Shown: positions 7,937-17,392, numbered from the stretch's first letter. The stretch: DNA of 64,000 bases from Bradyrhizobium algeriense (GCF_036924595.1 NZ_JAZHRV010000001.1:5828001-5892000); one strand, 5' to 3'. Notes: generated from the letters alone by a model not told the origin. Numbers and translations are program-made.

Positions 7937-8416
7937 TTAACCATCACCCCGCCGCGGCACGAAGGCGGTGGCGAGGAACGAGAACACCACCTCGCCGCGC
8001 TGGTTGGTGCCGGTATTGCGGGCCTGCACGATGCCCCATTCGGGACGCTTCTCCGAGGTCCGCTTGGTTTCAACTACACTGGAAAAGTGGATAGTGTCGC
8101 CGGCCAGCACCGGCTTGATCCAGCGCAATTCACGAAAGCCCGGCGAGGGCCCCCACACCGCGACCTTCTCGCCGCGCGCGACAGCCTCGGCCGTCAAGCG
8201 CTTGCCGTCGGCGACCAGGAGCTTCATGCACACCGCCGCAACGTGCCAGCCCGATGCGGCCAGCCCCCCGAACAGGGATTTGCGCCCCTCTTCCTCATCG
8301 AGGTGAAAGCGCTGCGGATCGAACTGCGCGGCAAACCTCTTGATGTCGTCGGCGGTGAAGGTGAACGAGCCAAACTCGCGCTGCGCGCCGATCTCGATGT
8401 CCTCGAAGAAACGCAT
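7937..8416 (-). CDS. MaoC-like hot-dog hydratase, downstream member of a pair
   Basis: 159 residues with the MaoC pattern: MRFFEDIEIGAQREFGSFTF, then FAAQFDPQRFHLDEE and a C-terminal WGIVQARNTGTNQRGEVVFSF. In R-specific enoyl-CoA hydratases an Asp and a His five residues apart form the active site (DxNPxH); here D-P-Q-R-F-H keeps both, but the Asn is Gln. It probably hydrates an enoyl-CoA type substrate that cannot be named. It begins two bases after the stop of the upstream paralog at 8419-8880, so the two are co-transcribed and may form a heterodimer. Confidence 0.85.
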   Translation of the reverse strand: MRFFEDIEIGAQREFGSFTFTADDIKRFAAQFDPQRFHLDEEEGRKSLFGGLAASGWHVAAVCMKLLVADGKRLTAEAVARGEKVAVWGPSPGFRELRWIKPVLAGDTIHFSSVVETKRTSEKRPEWGIVQARNTGTNQRGEVVFSFLATAFVPRRGDG

Positions 8417-8418
8417 CG

Positions 8419-8880
8419 CTACTCCGCTCCTGCTTCAAGGCGCCGGCGCACGATCATCGGGGACTCCATCTCGCAGAGTACGACCACGGCCGCGTTGCGG
8501 ATCGTACTCATGAGGGTCACGATGCCGGTTTCGGGACGACTGTTCGAAATCCTGGCCTCCGCGACATCGACATCCAGCGTCAGGTCATCGCCCGGTCGGA
8601 GCGGCGCCAGCCAGCGCATCTCGTTGACGCCGGGCGAGCCGAGCGAGGCGGTACGGCCGATAAAGCCGTCGAACAGCATCCGCATCATGATCGAGCCGAG
8701 ATGCCAGCCCGAACCGGACAGGCCCTTCAGCATCGACGCCTTGGCCGCCTCCTCGTCCAGATGCATCGGCTGCGGATCGAATTCGGCGGCAAAGGCCAGA
8801 ATCTCCTCGCGCGTGACGTGGCGCGGTCCGAATGTGCCGAAATGGCCGGGCGCGAAGTCTTCGAAGGTCAGCGTTGTCAT
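8419..8880 (-). CDS. MaoC-like hot-dog hydratase, upstream member of a pair
   Basis: 153 residues, MTTLTFEDFAPGHFGTFGPR at the start and FAAEFDPQPMHLDEEAAK at the putative active site; the Asp and His are again five apart. The middle (GSPGVNEMRWLAPLRPGDDL) is the usual hot-dog strand region. It is clearly a paralog of the next gene and both carry the same DPQ variant, so the pair arose by duplication. Possible roles are side-chain or branched-chain acyl-CoA breakdown; no neighbouring acyl-CoA genes support a specific pathway. Confidence 0.85.
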   Translation of the reverse strand: MTTLTFEDFAPGHFGTFGPRHVTREEILAFAAEFDPQPMHLDEEAAKASMLKGLSGSGWHLGSIMMRMLFDGFIGRTASLGSPGVNEMRWLAPLRPGDDLTLDVDVAEARISNSRPETGIVTLMSTIRNAAVVVLCEMESPMIVRRRLEAGAE

Positions 8881-9085
8881 CTATCATCGATTTGGATTGA
8901 GGATTACGGCGGGGAAGCCTGAATGTGGCCGTTATTTGCAGCAATCTCAACCCGTCCACCCGCATGGCTCGTTCGCCAGAGGCGAGTACCGTTCCCGGCG
9001 CTCGGCCCTGACTTGCCCGAAGCAGTTTTCGGGGCTAGCCCTGTGCCATCTGGGACCAGGTTTTTGACTCGCCGGAGAACCATCG

Positions 9086-9379
9086 ATGCTCGATTTTCAG
9101 GATCTGTTTCAGTGGGACCGCTTCATCACGCCCACGATCATCAAGACCTTCTACTGGCTGGTCATCAGCTTGATCGTGTTGTTCGGCCTGTCCGGGATCT
9201 TCTCGGCACTTGCCGCGATGGCGATCAGCCCGTTCGGCGGATTCATCCTGCTGTTGTCCTCGATCGCCGGTGTCGTGGTCGGCGTGGTGTTTTCGCGCAT
9301 CGCCGCGGAATTCATCCTGATCGTCTTCCGCATCAATGAGCATCTTGGCGCGATCCGCGATCAGGGGCAGATGCGGTAA
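9086..9379 (+). CDS. DUF4282-type membrane protein (97 aa)
   Basis: The sequence MLDFQDLFQWDRFITPTIIK followed by two membrane helices (YWLVISLIVLFGLSGIFSAL and GGFILLLSSIAGVVVGVVF) and the amphipathic end RIAAEFILIVFRINEHLG is the typical DUF4282 layout, in which FxWDRxITP opens the domain. Function of the family is unknown. It is a lone gene; a gcaatgac-type repeat starts 10 bases after the stop and might end the transcript. Confidence 0.8.
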   Translation: MLDFQDLFQWDRFITPTIIKTFYWLVISLIVLFGLSGIFSALAAMAISPFGGFILLLSSIAGVVVGVVFSRIAAEFILIVFRINEHLGAIRDQGQMR

Positions 9380-9389
9380 CCCCCTCACC

Positions 9390-9498
9390 GTCATTGCGAG
9401 CGAAGCGAAGCAATCCACCTCTCCACCCGGGGATAGATGGATTGCTTCGTCGCTTCGCTCCCTTGCGCAAACGCTTCGCGTTTGTCGCAGGCAATGAC
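9390..9498. repeat. inverted repeat, gcaatgac family, copy 2 (reversed)
   Basis: Begins gtcattgcgagcgaagcgaa and ends gtttgtcgcaggcaatgac-like sequence, i.e. copy 1 in the opposite orientation. It lies between two convergent genes. Confidence 0.75.
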
Positions 9499-9509
9499 GT
9501 GGAGAGTTC

Positions 9510-10607
9510 TCAGTTATTAAACCTGAAATGCATCACGTCGCCGTCGGCGACGACATATTCCTTGCCTTCCAGCCTGAGCTTGCCGGCGTCGCGGGCGCCG
9601 GCTTCGCCATTCAGCGCGACGTAATCGGCATAGGCGATGGTCTCGGCCCGGATAAAGCCCTTTTCGAAATCGGTATGGATCACGCCGGCCGACGCGGGCG
9701 CCTTGGTGCCGCGGTGGATGGTCCAGGCGCGGGCCTCCTTCGGGCCCACGGTAAAATAGGTGATGAGGTCGAGCAGCTGGTAGCCGGCGCGAATCAGGCG
9801 GTCGAGGCCGGCCTCTTCAAGACCAAGCGTCTCGAGAAAATCGGCGCGCTCCTCGCGTGACAGGGTCGCGATTTCGGATTCGATCTTGGCCGAGATCACC
9901 ACCGCGACCGCGCCTTCCTTCTGTGCGTGCTCGAACACCTGTTTTGAGAAGCTGTTGCCGTCCTTGGCCGAACCTTCCTCGACATTGCAGACATAGAGCA
10001 CCGGCTTCGACGTCAGGAGGCCCAGCATGCCGAAGGCGCGCTCTTCCTCCGGCTTGCGCTCCAGAAACCGCGCCGGCCTGCCGTCGCGCAGCAGCACCAA
10101 TGCGCGGTTGACGAGGTCGAGCGCTTCCTTGGCGTCCTTGTCGTTGCCCTTGGCCTTCTTGGCGAGATTGTCGACGCGCTTTTCAAGGCTGTCGAGGTCG
10201 GCGAGCATCAGTTCGGTTTCGATGGTCTCGATGTCGGCCAATGGCGCGATCTTGCCTTCGACATGGGTAATGTCGGAATCCTCGAAACAGCGCACCACAT
10301 GCGCGACCGCGTCGACCTCGCGAATGGTGGCGAGGAACTGGTTGCCGAGGCCTTCGCCCTTCGAGGCGCCGCGAACGAGGCCCGCGATATCGACGAAGGT
10401 CAATCGCGTCGGGATGATCTGCGCGGAGCCTGCGATCGCCGACAGCTTGTCCAACCGAGGATCAGGCACGGCGACCTCGCCGACATTCGGCTCGATGGTG
10501 CAGAACGGATAATTCGCCGCCTGCGCCGCTGCCGTCTCGGTCAGCGCGTTGAACAGCGTCGACTTGCCGACATTGGGCAGGCCAACGATACCGCATTTGA
10601 ATCCCAT
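9510..10607 (-). CDS. ychF: YchF/Ola1-family ATPase
   Basis: 365 residues, normal for the family (363 in E. coli). Residues 8-16 give the P-loop GLPNVGKST; the G3 region [20 protein letters not shown] is the YchF signature, where TGS-family members have a hydrophobic residue in place of the catalytic Gln. The C-terminal TGS domain runs from [20 protein letters not shown] to the end (DVMHFRFNN). YchF binds ribosomes and affects translation start and stress responses. Start at ATG 10607 follows AGAGGA; the upstream in-frame extension is repeat sequence. It lies downstream of pth and rplY on the same strand, split from them by a repeat. Confidence 0.97.
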   Translation of the reverse strand: MGFKCGIVGLPNVGKSTLFNALTETAAAQAANYPFCTIEPNVGEVAVPDPRLDKLSAIAGSAQIIPTRLTFVDIAGLVRGASKGEGLGNQFLATIREVDAVAHVVRCFEDSDITHVEGKIAPLADIETIETELMLADLDSLEKRVDNLAKKAKGNDKDAKEALDLVNRALVLLRDGRPARFLERKPEEERAFGMLGLLTSKPVLYVCNVEEGSAKDGNSFSKQVFEHAQKEGAVAVVISAKIESEIATLSREERADFLETLGLEEAGLDRLIRAGYQLLDLITYFTVGPKEARAWTIHRGTKAPASAGVIHTDFEKGFIRAETIAYADYVALNGEAGARDAGKLRLEGKEYVVADGDVMHFRFNN

Positions 10608-10628
10608 TTCGTCCTCTGTATCCGTATT

Positions 10629-10742
10629 CGTCATGCCCAGGCTTGTCCCGGGCATCCACGTTCTCGACTTCCGCCAGCAAGGACGTGGATGGCCGGGACA
10701 TCTGCGCGAAGACGCGCTTCGCGCTTTGGCCCGGCCATGACG
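10629..10742. repeat. cgtcatgcccggg inverted repeat, copy 2
   Basis: Begins cgtcatgcccaggcttgtcc and ends ggcccggccatgacg. It sits between pth and ychF on the same strand, in the right place to form a hairpin in the shared transcript. Confidence 0.75.
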
Positions 10743-10751
10743 GTGAATAGA

Positions 10752-11366
10752 TCAGGCCGGCTTGTCGCCGCCGTCTTCCTCTTTGTCGAAAAATCCCTTG
10801 GCCTGCAGCGCCAGGTGAACCTTGTTCTGGAACGTCGAATCCTTGCCCGTTGCCAGCAAGCCGGCATTCTCGGCCACCGCTTCGCACAGCGCTTCCACCC
10901 AGGGGCGGTCGCTCTTGGCGAAATCCGATAGCACGTGGCTGTGCACCAGCTCCTTGACGCCGGGATGACCGATCCCGAGCCGCACCCGGCGGTAGTCGTT
11001 GCCGATATGCGAGGAGATCGAGCGTAGCCCGTTATGACCGGCGATGCCGCCGCCGATCTTGATGCGCACTTTCGCCGCCGGCAGTTCGAGCTCGTCCTGA
11101 AACACGGTGATGTCGCCGGCGGACAGTTTGAAGAAGTTCGCGGCTTCCTGAACCGCGCGCCCGGACTCGTTCATGTAGGTGGTCGGCCGCAGCAGAACTA
11201 CCTTCTCGCGATCGAGCGTGCCTTCGGAAGTCTCGCCCTGAAAACGGCGGCGCCACGGTGCGAAACCGTGACGCCGCGCAATTTCGTCGACGGCCATGAA
11301 CCCGATGTTGTGCCGGTTGTTCGCGTATTTCGAACCGGGGTTACCGAGACCGACAAACAGGCGCAT
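10752..11366 (-). CDS. pth: peptidyl-tRNA hydrolase
   Basis: 204 residues. [20 protein letters not shown] contains the conserved GLGNPG and the catalytic His of the Pth family (His20). [11 protein letters not shown] and [17 protein letters not shown] are the other signature segments, and RVRLGIGHP follows. The enzyme frees tRNA from peptidyl-tRNA that falls off the ribosome. The last 15 residues are an ordinary polar tail. It lies 21 bases after rplY, an arrangement common in alphaproteobacteria. Confidence 0.97.
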   Translation of the reverse strand: MRLFVGLGNPGSKYANNRHNIGFMAVDEIARRHGFAPWRRRFQGETSEGTLDREKVVLLRPTTYMNESGRAVQEAANFFKLSAGDITVFQDELELPAAKVRIKIGGGIAGHNGLRSISSHIGNDYRRVRLGIGHPGVKELVHSHVLSDFAKSDRPWVEALCEAVAENAGLLATGKDSTFQNKVHLALQAKGFFDKEEDGGDKPA

Positions 11367-11387
11367 GACGCGGCATCCTGCCGCTGC

Positions 11388-12110
11388 TTACTTCTTCTTG
11401 TCGCCACCAGCCGGCGCTTTCGCGCCAGCCGCCGGAGCCGCAGCACCTGCCGCAGGTGCAGCAGCCGGCGCCGCAGCGGCACCCGCCGCCGGAGCGGCCG
11501 TGCCTGAAGCCGCAGCCGCCGCAGCAGCCTTCTGTTCTTCGGCGTAGCCGGACGGCGGCACGATGGTCACCAGCGTCGCGTCCTCACGCGACAACGCCTT
11601 CACGCCGGTCGGCAGCTTGATGTCCGAGAGATGCAGCGAGTAGCTGATTTCGAGCGCGCCGGCATCGGCTTCGAGGTACTGCGGGATGTTATCGACCGAG
11701 CATTCGAGGTCGACGGTGTGCGTGACGATGTTGATGGTACCGCCGCGCTTGACGCCGGGCGAGGTTTCGCCGTTCACGACGTGCAGGGGGACGCTCACGC
11801 GGATGGTCGCGCCTTCGCCGAGGCGCATGAAATCGACATGCAACGGGAAGTCACGGACCGGATCGAGGTGGAAGTCGCGCGGAATCACGCGGTGCTTCTT
11901 GCCCTCGAGATCGATGTCGTAAATCGTGGTCAGGAAGCGGCCGGCCAGGATGCGCTGGCGCAGTTCCTTGTCGTCGACCGAAATGGTCACGGGGGGCTGG
12001 TTGTTGCCATAGATCACTCCGGGCACTCTCCCGGCGCGACGCTCTGCCCGGGCGGCCCCCTTGCCGCTCTGCGGACGCGCGGTCGCCTTCAATTCCTTGA
12101 CGGTCGCCAT
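11388..12110 (-). CDS. rplY: ribosomal protein L25, long Ctc form
   Basis: 240 residues. The N-terminal half is the 5S-rRNA-binding L25 domain (LKATARPQSGKGAARAERRA, GRVPGVIYGN), followed by the beta-domain of the general stress protein Ctc (IRVSVPLHVVNGETSPGVKR). The last 45 residues are an Ala/Pro-rich, low-complexity tail ending KAPAGGDKKK, as in other Rhizobiales, and the DNA there is repetitive (11400-11520). It is the upstream partner of pth. Confidence 0.96.
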   Translation of the reverse strand: MATVKELKATARPQSGKGAARAERRAGRVPGVIYGNNQPPVTISVDDKELRQRILAGRFLTTIYDIDLEGKKHRVIPRDFHLDPVRDFPLHVDFMRLGEGATIRVSVPLHVVNGETSPGVKRGGTINIVTHTVDLECSVDNIPQYLEADAGALEISYSLHLSDIKLPTGVKALSREDATLVTIVPPSGYAEEQKAAAAAAASGTAAPAAGAAAAPAAAPAAGAAAPAAGAKAPAGGDKKK

Positions 12111-12467
12111 CGTGTTAAGTCCTTGTTTTCTAAAAAGTTAAAGGCCGCATCGCGGCCCGCTGGCGTCCCACAGCAAGCCTCCAGGGGTGCGGGGGCTGCG
12201 GACGTGGCGGGCTTTTAGCCCCAAAGGGACGAAATGACAAGGAAATGAAGGGATTTTTTGGCGGGTTGGCCACCCTCCCCTGGAGGGGTCCGAGACGAGC
12301 GGAGCTCGCTCGTGGGTCGGCTCGCATCGCAAGATGCGAGACGGGGTGGGGTGATCTCTCAACTCGGGCACTGTCGGGTGTGGAGAGACCGTCACCCCAC
12401 CCCGCCGCGCGCTTCGCGCCCGTCGACCCTCCCCCTCCAGGGGAGGGTGCCCCCTACCCGTCCGTCT
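12111..12467. other. 357-bp gap between rplY and ubiK
   Basis: About half of it is the inverted repeat at 12271-12449. The rest should hold the reverse-strand promoter of rplY just upstream of 12110; the run tgaaggattttttggcggg near 12246 is AT-rich but I cannot assign a promoter. No gene is visible. Confidence 0.4.
12271..12449. repeat. caccctcccctggaggg inverted repeat
   Basis: The 17-base arm at 12271-12287 is exactly complementary to ccctccaggggagggtg at 12433-12449. The inside holds further hairpins (cgcatcgcaagatgcg; ggggtgg...ccacccc-like). Elements of this sequence are widespread in Bradyrhizobium intergenic regions. Confidence 0.75.
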
Positions 12468-12749
12468 TCAGACTGCGCCGGCATCCGGCGCTGCCGGCGA
12501 AATGCCGAGCTTGGCTTCCAGCGCCGCGATCCGGCCCTTCAGCGCCTCATTCTCCTCGCGCGCCAGGCGCGCCATGTCCTTGACCGCGTCGAACTCCTCG
12601 CGCTTGACGAGGTCGAGGTCGCGCAGGATGCGTTCGGCCTGGTTGCGCATGACCGTATCGACCTCGCGCTTGACGCCCTGGGCGGCGCCGGCGGCGTCGT
12701 TCATCAAACGGCCGATCTCATCGAAAAACCGATTGCTGGTCTGGGTCAT
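12468..12749 (-). CDS. ubiK: UbiK/BMFP-type accessory protein
   Basis: 93 residues starting MTQTSNRFFDEIGRLMNDAA. The whole protein is helical, with an amphipathic N-terminal helix and a C-terminal coiled coil (REENEALKGRIAALEAKLG), the layout of the YqiC/BMFP family. In E. coli UbiK helps ubiquinone synthesis under aerobic conditions; BMFP of Brucella has the same build and membrane-fusogenic behaviour. GGAG lies upstream of ATG 12749, so I reject the longer frame starting at 12827. Its assignment rests on size and coiled-coil pattern as much as on individual residues. Confidence 0.85.
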   Translation of the reverse strand: MTQTSNRFFDEIGRLMNDAAGAAQGVKREVDTVMRNQAERILRDLDLVKREEFDAVKDMARLAREENEALKGRIAALEAKLGISPAAPDAGAV

Positions 12750-12943
12750 CTGAAAACGCTCCGGTCGCTGCAAATTGATCGTCACCGACATGACAATGGC
12801 GATCCCCAGAGCGGGGTTCAAGGGCAAGGTTCAAGTGCGCGGTTCAAGACTGACGGCCGTTCGCCTTGTCATGCCCGCCTTTCCTTGCAATCGTATCGAA
12901 CGTCCAGCCAGCCCCCAGAGTCACAAAGCAAGAAGAAGCGCCC

Positions 12944-13678
12944 ATGATCGACCAGCAGATCGATATTGCGACCAAGGACGGCAAGACCACGACCTTCATC
13001 ACCCATCCCGAACGCGGCGGGCCGTTTCCGATCATCATCTTCTACATGGATGCGCCGGCGATCCGCGAGGAACTGCGCGACATGGCGCGGCGGCTCGGCA
13101 CCTCGGGCTATTACGTGATGCTGCCCAATATGTATTACCGCTCCGGCGTCATGGAGCTCGGACCGATCCCGCCGGATCCGGAAGCGCCCGAGCGCAAGCG
13201 GATGTTCGGCTTCATGAACTCCATCAACATTCCCATGGTGATGGAAGACACCAAGGCGCTGCTCGCCTATGCCGAGACGCAGGAAGCGGCGAATACAAAG
13301 ATCGTCGGCAGCCTCGGCTACTGCATGAGCGGCCGCTACGCGGTCAACGCGGCGACGCATTTTCCGGATCGCGTGAAGGCGGCGGCTTCGATCTACGGCA
13401 CGCATCTCGCAACCGACCTGCCCGACAGCCCGCATCTCGCTGCAAGCAAGACCAAGGCCGAACTCTATTTCGCCTGCGCCGAGACCGACATCTATGCGCC
13501 GCAGGAGATTATCGACAAGGTAGCAGCCGGCATGAAGGGATCGAACAACGAGGTCGAGATCTACCCTGGCACCCATCACGGTTTCGCCTTCCCGAAGCGT
13601 CCGGTCTATCACCGCGATGCCGCCGAGCGGCATTGGGAGCGGCTGCTGGCGCTCTATCGCCGCAACCTCGTGCCGTAG
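12944..13678 (+). CDS. dienelactone hydrolase family protein
   Basis: 244 residues of alpha/beta-hydrolase fold. The nucleophile motif is GYCMSG with Cys127, as in carboxymethylenebutenolidase (Cys instead of Ser); Asp182 (ETD) and His211/212 (THHGFAFP) complete the triad. Family members open lactone rings such as dienelactone in chloroaromatic breakdown, but most chromosomal copies have unknown substrates. Nothing next to it belongs to an aromatic pathway. AAGAAG before ATG 12944 marks the start; it is 12 bases upstream of lgt, so both may share a transcript. Confidence 0.92.
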   Translation: MIDQQIDIATKDGKTTTFITHPERGGPFPIIIFYMDAPAIREELRDMARRLGTSGYYVMLPNMYYRSGVMELGPIPPDPEAPERKRMFGFMNSINIPMVMEDTKALLAYAETQEAANTKIVGSLGYCMSGRYAVNAATHFPDRVKAAASIYGTHLATDLPDSPHLAASKTKAELYFACAETDIYAPQEIIDKVAAGMKGSNNEVEIYPGTHHGFAFPKRPVYHRDAAERHWERLLALYRRNLVP

Positions 13679-13690
13679 GCATCGCACCGG

Positions 13691-14536
13691 ATGCCCTTCC
13701 TCACCATCACCTTTCCGGCAATCGATCCCGTCGCCATCTCGATCGGACCGCTCGCGATCCGATGGTATGCGCTGGCCTATATCAGCGGCATCGTGATCGG
13801 ATGGATATATGCGCGCGCGCTGATCAGAAGCGAGAAATTGTGGGGCGGGCCGGCGCCGATCGCGCCCCTGCAACTCGACGACTTCATTCTCTGGGTCACC
13901 CTCGGCATCATCCTCGGCGGCCGTACCGGCTATGTGCTGTTCTACAACCCCGCCTTCTTCATCGAGCATCCCGCCGCCATTCTCAAATTATGGGAGGGCG
14001 GCATGTCCTTTCACGGCGGCTTTCTCGGCTGCGTCGCCGCGGTGATGCTGTTTGCGCTCAAGAACAATATCCCCATCCTGTCGCTTGGCGACATCACGAC
14101 CGCGGTCGCTCCGATCGGAATATTCCTCGGGCGCCTCGCCAACTTCATCAAAGGCGAGTTGTGGGGGCGGGAGGCGGATGCCAGCGTACCCTGGAGAATG
14201 GTCTTTCCCGATGACGCGAAACAACTTTTCCGCCATCCAAGCCAGCTCTACGAAGCGGCGCTTGAGGGTATCCTGCTGTTTGCGATCCTGGCGATCATGG
14301 TCCGGATGGGCGCGTTGAAGCGGCCGGGCCTGATCCTCGGCAGCTTCATCACGATTTACGCGCTGGCGCGCATTACCAGCGAGTTCTTCCGTGAACCGGA
14401 CCCGCAGCTCGGATTTTTGTGGGGTGGGCTGACCATGGGTATGCTTTTGTCGGTACCCATGATCATTGTCGGGGCCATCCTGATCATGAAGGCATGGCGC
14501 CGCAAGGCGCCGGAGCATATAGAGAAGTCGACTTAA
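13691..14536 (+). CDS. lgt: prolipoprotein diacylglyceryl transferase
   Basis: 281 residues, seven membrane helices. Signature segments are [25 protein letters not shown] (the conserved Lgt motif with the essential Arg), RHPSQLYEA and [11 protein letters not shown]. It moves diacylglyceryl from phosphatidylglycerol to the lipobox Cys of prolipoproteins in the inner membrane, the step before LspA, which is also in this window at 61858. Next gene starts nine bases after its stop. Confidence 0.97.
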   Translation: MPFLTITFPAIDPVAISIGPLAIRWYALAYISGIVIGWIYARALIRSEKLWGGPAPIAPLQLDDFILWVTLGIILGGRTGYVLFYNPAFFIEHPAAILKLWEGGMSFHGGFLGCVAAVMLFALKNNIPILSLGDITTAVAPIGIFLGRLANFIKGELWGREADASVPWRMVFPDDAKQLFRHPSQLYEAALEGILLFAILAIMVRMGALKRPGLILGSFITIYALARITSEFFREPDPQLGFLWGGLTMGMLLSVPMIIVGAILIMKAWRRKAPEHIEKST

Positions 14537-14544
14537 GGCAGGCC

Positions 14545-15672
14545 GTGACCGAATTCTCGCCGTTGCAGTCGGAGATCCACAAGCTGATCAGATCGTCAGG
14601 ACCGATGCCGGTCTGGCGGTACATGGAATTGTGCCTGATGCATCCCGAGCACGGCTATTACGTGTCGCGCGATCCATTGGGCCGCGAGGGCGATTTCACC
14701 ACCGCGCCCGAGGTCAGCCAGATGTTCGGCGAACTGCTCGGCCTGTGGACGGCCTCGGTATGGAAGGCAATCGGGTCGCCGCCGATGCTGCGGCTGGTCG
14801 AACTCGGCCCCGGCCGCGGCACCATGATGGCGGATGCGCTCCGCGCGGTCCGGGTGCTGCCGCCGCTCTATCAATCGCTCCATATCGATCTCGTCGAGAT
14901 CAACCCCGTGCTGCGCGAAAAACAGCGTGCGATGCTGTCAGGCGCCCGCAACATCAGCTGGCATGACAGCATCGACGACGTGCCCGAGGGCCCCGCGGTC
15001 ATTCTGGCCAACGAATATTTCGACGTGCTGCCGATCCATCAGGTGGTCAAACGCGAGACCGGCTGGCACGAGCGCGTCGTCAACCTCGACGCCAATGGCA
15101 AGTTGGTATTCGCAGCTTCCGACGAGCCGATGCCGCGCTTCGAGGTGTTGCTGCCGCCGCTGGTGCGCGCCGCCCCTGTCGGCGCCGTGTTCGAATGGCG
15201 GCCGGACACCGAAATGATGAAGATCGCGACGCGGGTGCGCGACCAGGACGGCGCGGCGCTGATCATCGATTACGGCCATCTGCGCAGCGACGCCGGCGAC
15301 ACCTTCCAGGCGATCGCCCGCCACAGCTTTGCCGATCCCCTGAGGAATCCCGGCCAGGCCGACGTCACCGCCCATGTCGATTTCCAGGCGCTGGCGCGCG
15401 CGGCGGAAGATGTCGGCGCGCGCGTTCACGGCCCGGTGACGCAGGGCGAATTCCTCAAACGGCTCGGCATCGAGACGCGGGCCGTCACGCTAATGGGAAA
15501 AACCACGCCGGAAGTTTCCGCCGATATTTCCGCCGCGCTGAAGCGCCTGACCGACAGCGGTCGCGGCGGTATGGGATCGATGTTCAAGGTGCTTGCGGTC
15601 ACCGAACCCAACCTCACCTCGGTCGCGGGCCTCAGCGACGAACCGCCGGCGCCTGGAGATGAAACAGCATGA
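14545..15672 (+). CDS. MidA/NDUFAF7-family SAM-dependent methyltransferase
   Basis: 375 residues from GTG 14545, preceded by AAGGCAGG. MTEFSPLQSEIHKLIRSSGP..GREGDFTTAPEVSQMFGELLG and the SAM-binding ELGPGRGTMM are typical; ANEYFDVLPIHQVV and IDYGH are further family motifs. The eukaryotic relative NDUFAF7/MidA methylates an Arg of a complex I subunit, so a role in respiratory complex I assembly is plausible. It starts nine bases after lgt and its stop overlaps the pgeF start by four bases, so the three form one operon. Confidence 0.9.
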   Translation: MTEFSPLQSEIHKLIRSSGPMPVWRYMELCLMHPEHGYYVSRDPLGREGDFTTAPEVSQMFGELLGLWTASVWKAIGSPPMLRLVELGPGRGTMMADALRAVRVLPPLYQSLHIDLVEINPVLREKQRAMLSGARNISWHDSIDDVPEGPAVILANEYFDVLPIHQVVKRETGWHERVVNLDANGKLVFAASDEPMPRFEVLLPPLVRAAPVGAVFEWRPDTEMMKIATRVRDQDGAALIIDYGHLRSDAGDTFQAIARHSFADPLRNPGQADVTAHVDFQALARAAEDVGARVHGPVTQGEFLKRLGIETRAVTLMGKTTPEVSADISAALKRLTDSGRGGMGSMFKVLAVTEPNLTSVAGLSDEPPAPGDETA

Positions 15673-16436
15673 CGTTCGGATCGTCGCTGCTCGCAGCCAT
15701 TCCCGGGCTGCGCCACGCGTTCTTCACCCGCGAGGGCGGGATATCCAGCGGAATTTACCAAAGCCTCAATGGCGGACTCGGCTCCAATGACGACCCGGCC
15801 AGTGTCGCGGAAAATCGCCGCCGGATGGCCGAGCAAATGGGCGTTGCGCCCGAGCGCCTGCTCAGCGCGCACCAGATCCATTCGCCCGACGTCGTGGTGG
15901 CGACCGGACCATGGCAGGGCGACAAACCGCGCGCTGACGCACTCGTCACAAGCACCGAAGGCATCGCCATCGGCGTCACCGCCGCGGATTGCGGACCCGT
16001 TCTGTTTGCCGACGCAAGCGCGCGCGTGATCGGCGCGGCGCATGCCGGCTGGAAGGGCGCGCTGACGGGCGTGCTGGAATCGACCATCGAGGCGATGGAA
16101 AAACTCGGCGCTGACCGCTCCGGCATCGTCGCCGCCATCGGCCCGCTGATCCGCCAGCACTCCTATGAGGTCGGCAGCGAATTCGTCGAGCGTTTTCTGG
16201 ACGCTGACGCGGAGAATGCCGTGTTCTTCATCCCCTCGGTTCGATCAGGCCATGCCATGTTCGATCTCGCCGGCTTCATCCGCATGCGGCTGGAGAATGC
16301 CGGCGTGCTTGTCATCGACGATATCGGCGTCGATACCTATTCCGACGAGCGCTTCTACAGCTACCGCCGCTCGGTGCACCGGAAAGAACCGGACTACGGC
16401 CGCCACGTCCACGCGATTGCGCTGGCGCGCGAGTAG
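15669..16436 (+). CDS. pgeF: peptidoglycan editing factor / purine nucleoside phosphorylase-like (YfiH, laccase domain)
   Basis: 255 residues of the DUF152 family. HAFFTREGGISSGIYQSLNG opens the domain; His, Cys and His of the metal site are in QIHSPDVV, TAADCGPVLF and GAAHAGWKGAL. RYSFYSYRRS-like sequence near the end (DERFYSYRRSVHR) is also typical. Members remove wrongly built muropeptides in E. coli and several act as purine nucleoside phosphorylases. Translational coupling to the methyltransferase is shown by the ATGA overlap. Confidence 0.93.
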   Translation: MTFGSSLLAAIPGLRHAFFTREGGISSGIYQSLNGGLGSNDDPASVAENRRRMAEQMGVAPERLLSAHQIHSPDVVVATGPWQGDKPRADALVTSTEGIAIGVTAADCGPVLFADASARVIGAAHAGWKGALTGVLESTIEAMEKLGADRSGIVAAIGPLIRQHSYEVGSEFVERFLDADAENAVFFIPSVRSGHAMFDLAGFIRMRLENAGVLVIDDIGVDTYSDERFYSYRRSVHRKEPDYGRHVHAIALARE

Positions 16437-16438
16437 CG

Positions 16439-17392
16439 TCAGAGGTCCAGAACCAGGCGCACGCCCGCCGATCCGGCGACGCAGACCATCAGGCTGCGGG
16501 CGCGCTCGGCCGGCGATAGCACGCGGTCGCGATGCACGGGGCTGCCCTCGAGCCAGTCGACCTTGCACGCGCCGCAAATGCCGCCGCAGCACGATGCCGG
16601 AATGTCGATGCCGAGATCGAGAAGTGCGGCGAGCATGGTTTGTCCGGGCTCGACGCGAGTTTCGATCTGCGAGCGCGCCAGCGCAAGCGTGTACGGCCGT
16701 GAATTGGGATCAGCCGGCAATGCCGGCGGCACGAAGCGCTCGACATGGACGCGCTCACCCGGCCAGTCACGCGAAGCCCGCTCGAAGTCGTCGATCATGC
16801 CGGCGGGGCCGCAACATCCGATCGCCGTTTTGGGCGCCGGCAGGCCGATCAGTGCGGCAAGATCCGGCCGTCCGGCTGTAGCCGTATCGTGCAGGATCAC
16901 ATGCCCGCTTTGCACGAATGGCGCCACCTGGCGCGCCAGCGGCGGCTCGCCGCGCGTCAGCAGGTGCAGCGTGAAGTCCGGCCGCCCGATCCGCAGCAGC
17001 AACGCTGCCGCTGACAAGAACGGCGTGATGCCGATGCCGCCCGCGACGAAGATGAAGCGGGAGATCGCCGCGTCCAAAACCAATCCGCCGCGCGGCAGCG
17101 AAACGCCGATCACGTCGCCGACCCTGACCTGATCGTGCAGCTTCGCCGAGCCGCCGCGCCCGGCCGGCTCGCGCTTGACGGCCACGCGATAGCATTTGTT
17201 GTCGGCGGGGTCGTTGCACAGCGAATAGGTTCGAACCATTCCGCCGGGCAGACGCAAATCGATATGCGCACCGGCGCGAAAGGGCGGCAGCTCCCAGCAG
17301 TCGGGGTCGACCAGTGAGAACAATTTGACGTCCGGCCCGGCGTCCTCGATGGACTCGACAATCGTCGTGACCGTCGTGATCGGAGCAGCCAT
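16439..17392 (-). CDS. PDR/VanB-type oxidoreductase (flavin, NAD(P)H, 2Fe-2S)
   Basis: 317 residues in phthalate-dioxygenase-reductase order. Residues 40-65 bind the flavin (RTYSLCND), GGIGITPFLSAA binds NAD(P)H, and the C-terminus is a plant-type ferredoxin with CCGGICGACKVDW, so Cys-x4-Cys-x2-Cys, and a fourth Cys in SLMVCVAG. Members feed electrons to Rieske oxygenases such as vanillate demethylase. No oxygenase is nearby; instead the start codon overlaps the stop of a MOSC protein by one base (TAATG), so the two are translationally coupled. Fused MOSC-flavoreductase proteins exist and suggest they work as one enzyme system. Confidence 0.92.
   Translation of the reverse strand: MAAPITTVTTIVESIEDAGPDVKLFSLVDPDCWELPPFRAGAHIDLRLPGGMVRTYSLCNDPADNKCYRVAVKREPAGRGGSAKLHDQVRVGDVIGVSLPRGGLVLDAAISRFIFVAGGIGITPFLSAAALLLRIGRPDFTLHLLTRGEPPLARQVAPFVQSGHVILHDTATAGRPDLAALIGLPAPKTAIGCCGPAGMIDDFERASRDWPGERVHVERFVPPALPADPNSRPYTLALARSQIETRVEPGQTMLAALLDLGIDIPASCCGGICGACKVDWLEGSPVHRDRVLSPAERARSLMVCVAGSAGVRLVLDL

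Noticed and set aside
12869..13969. 366-codon reverse frame over the dienelactone hydrolase and lgt
   Set aside because: It spans two well-supported forward genes and has no domain.
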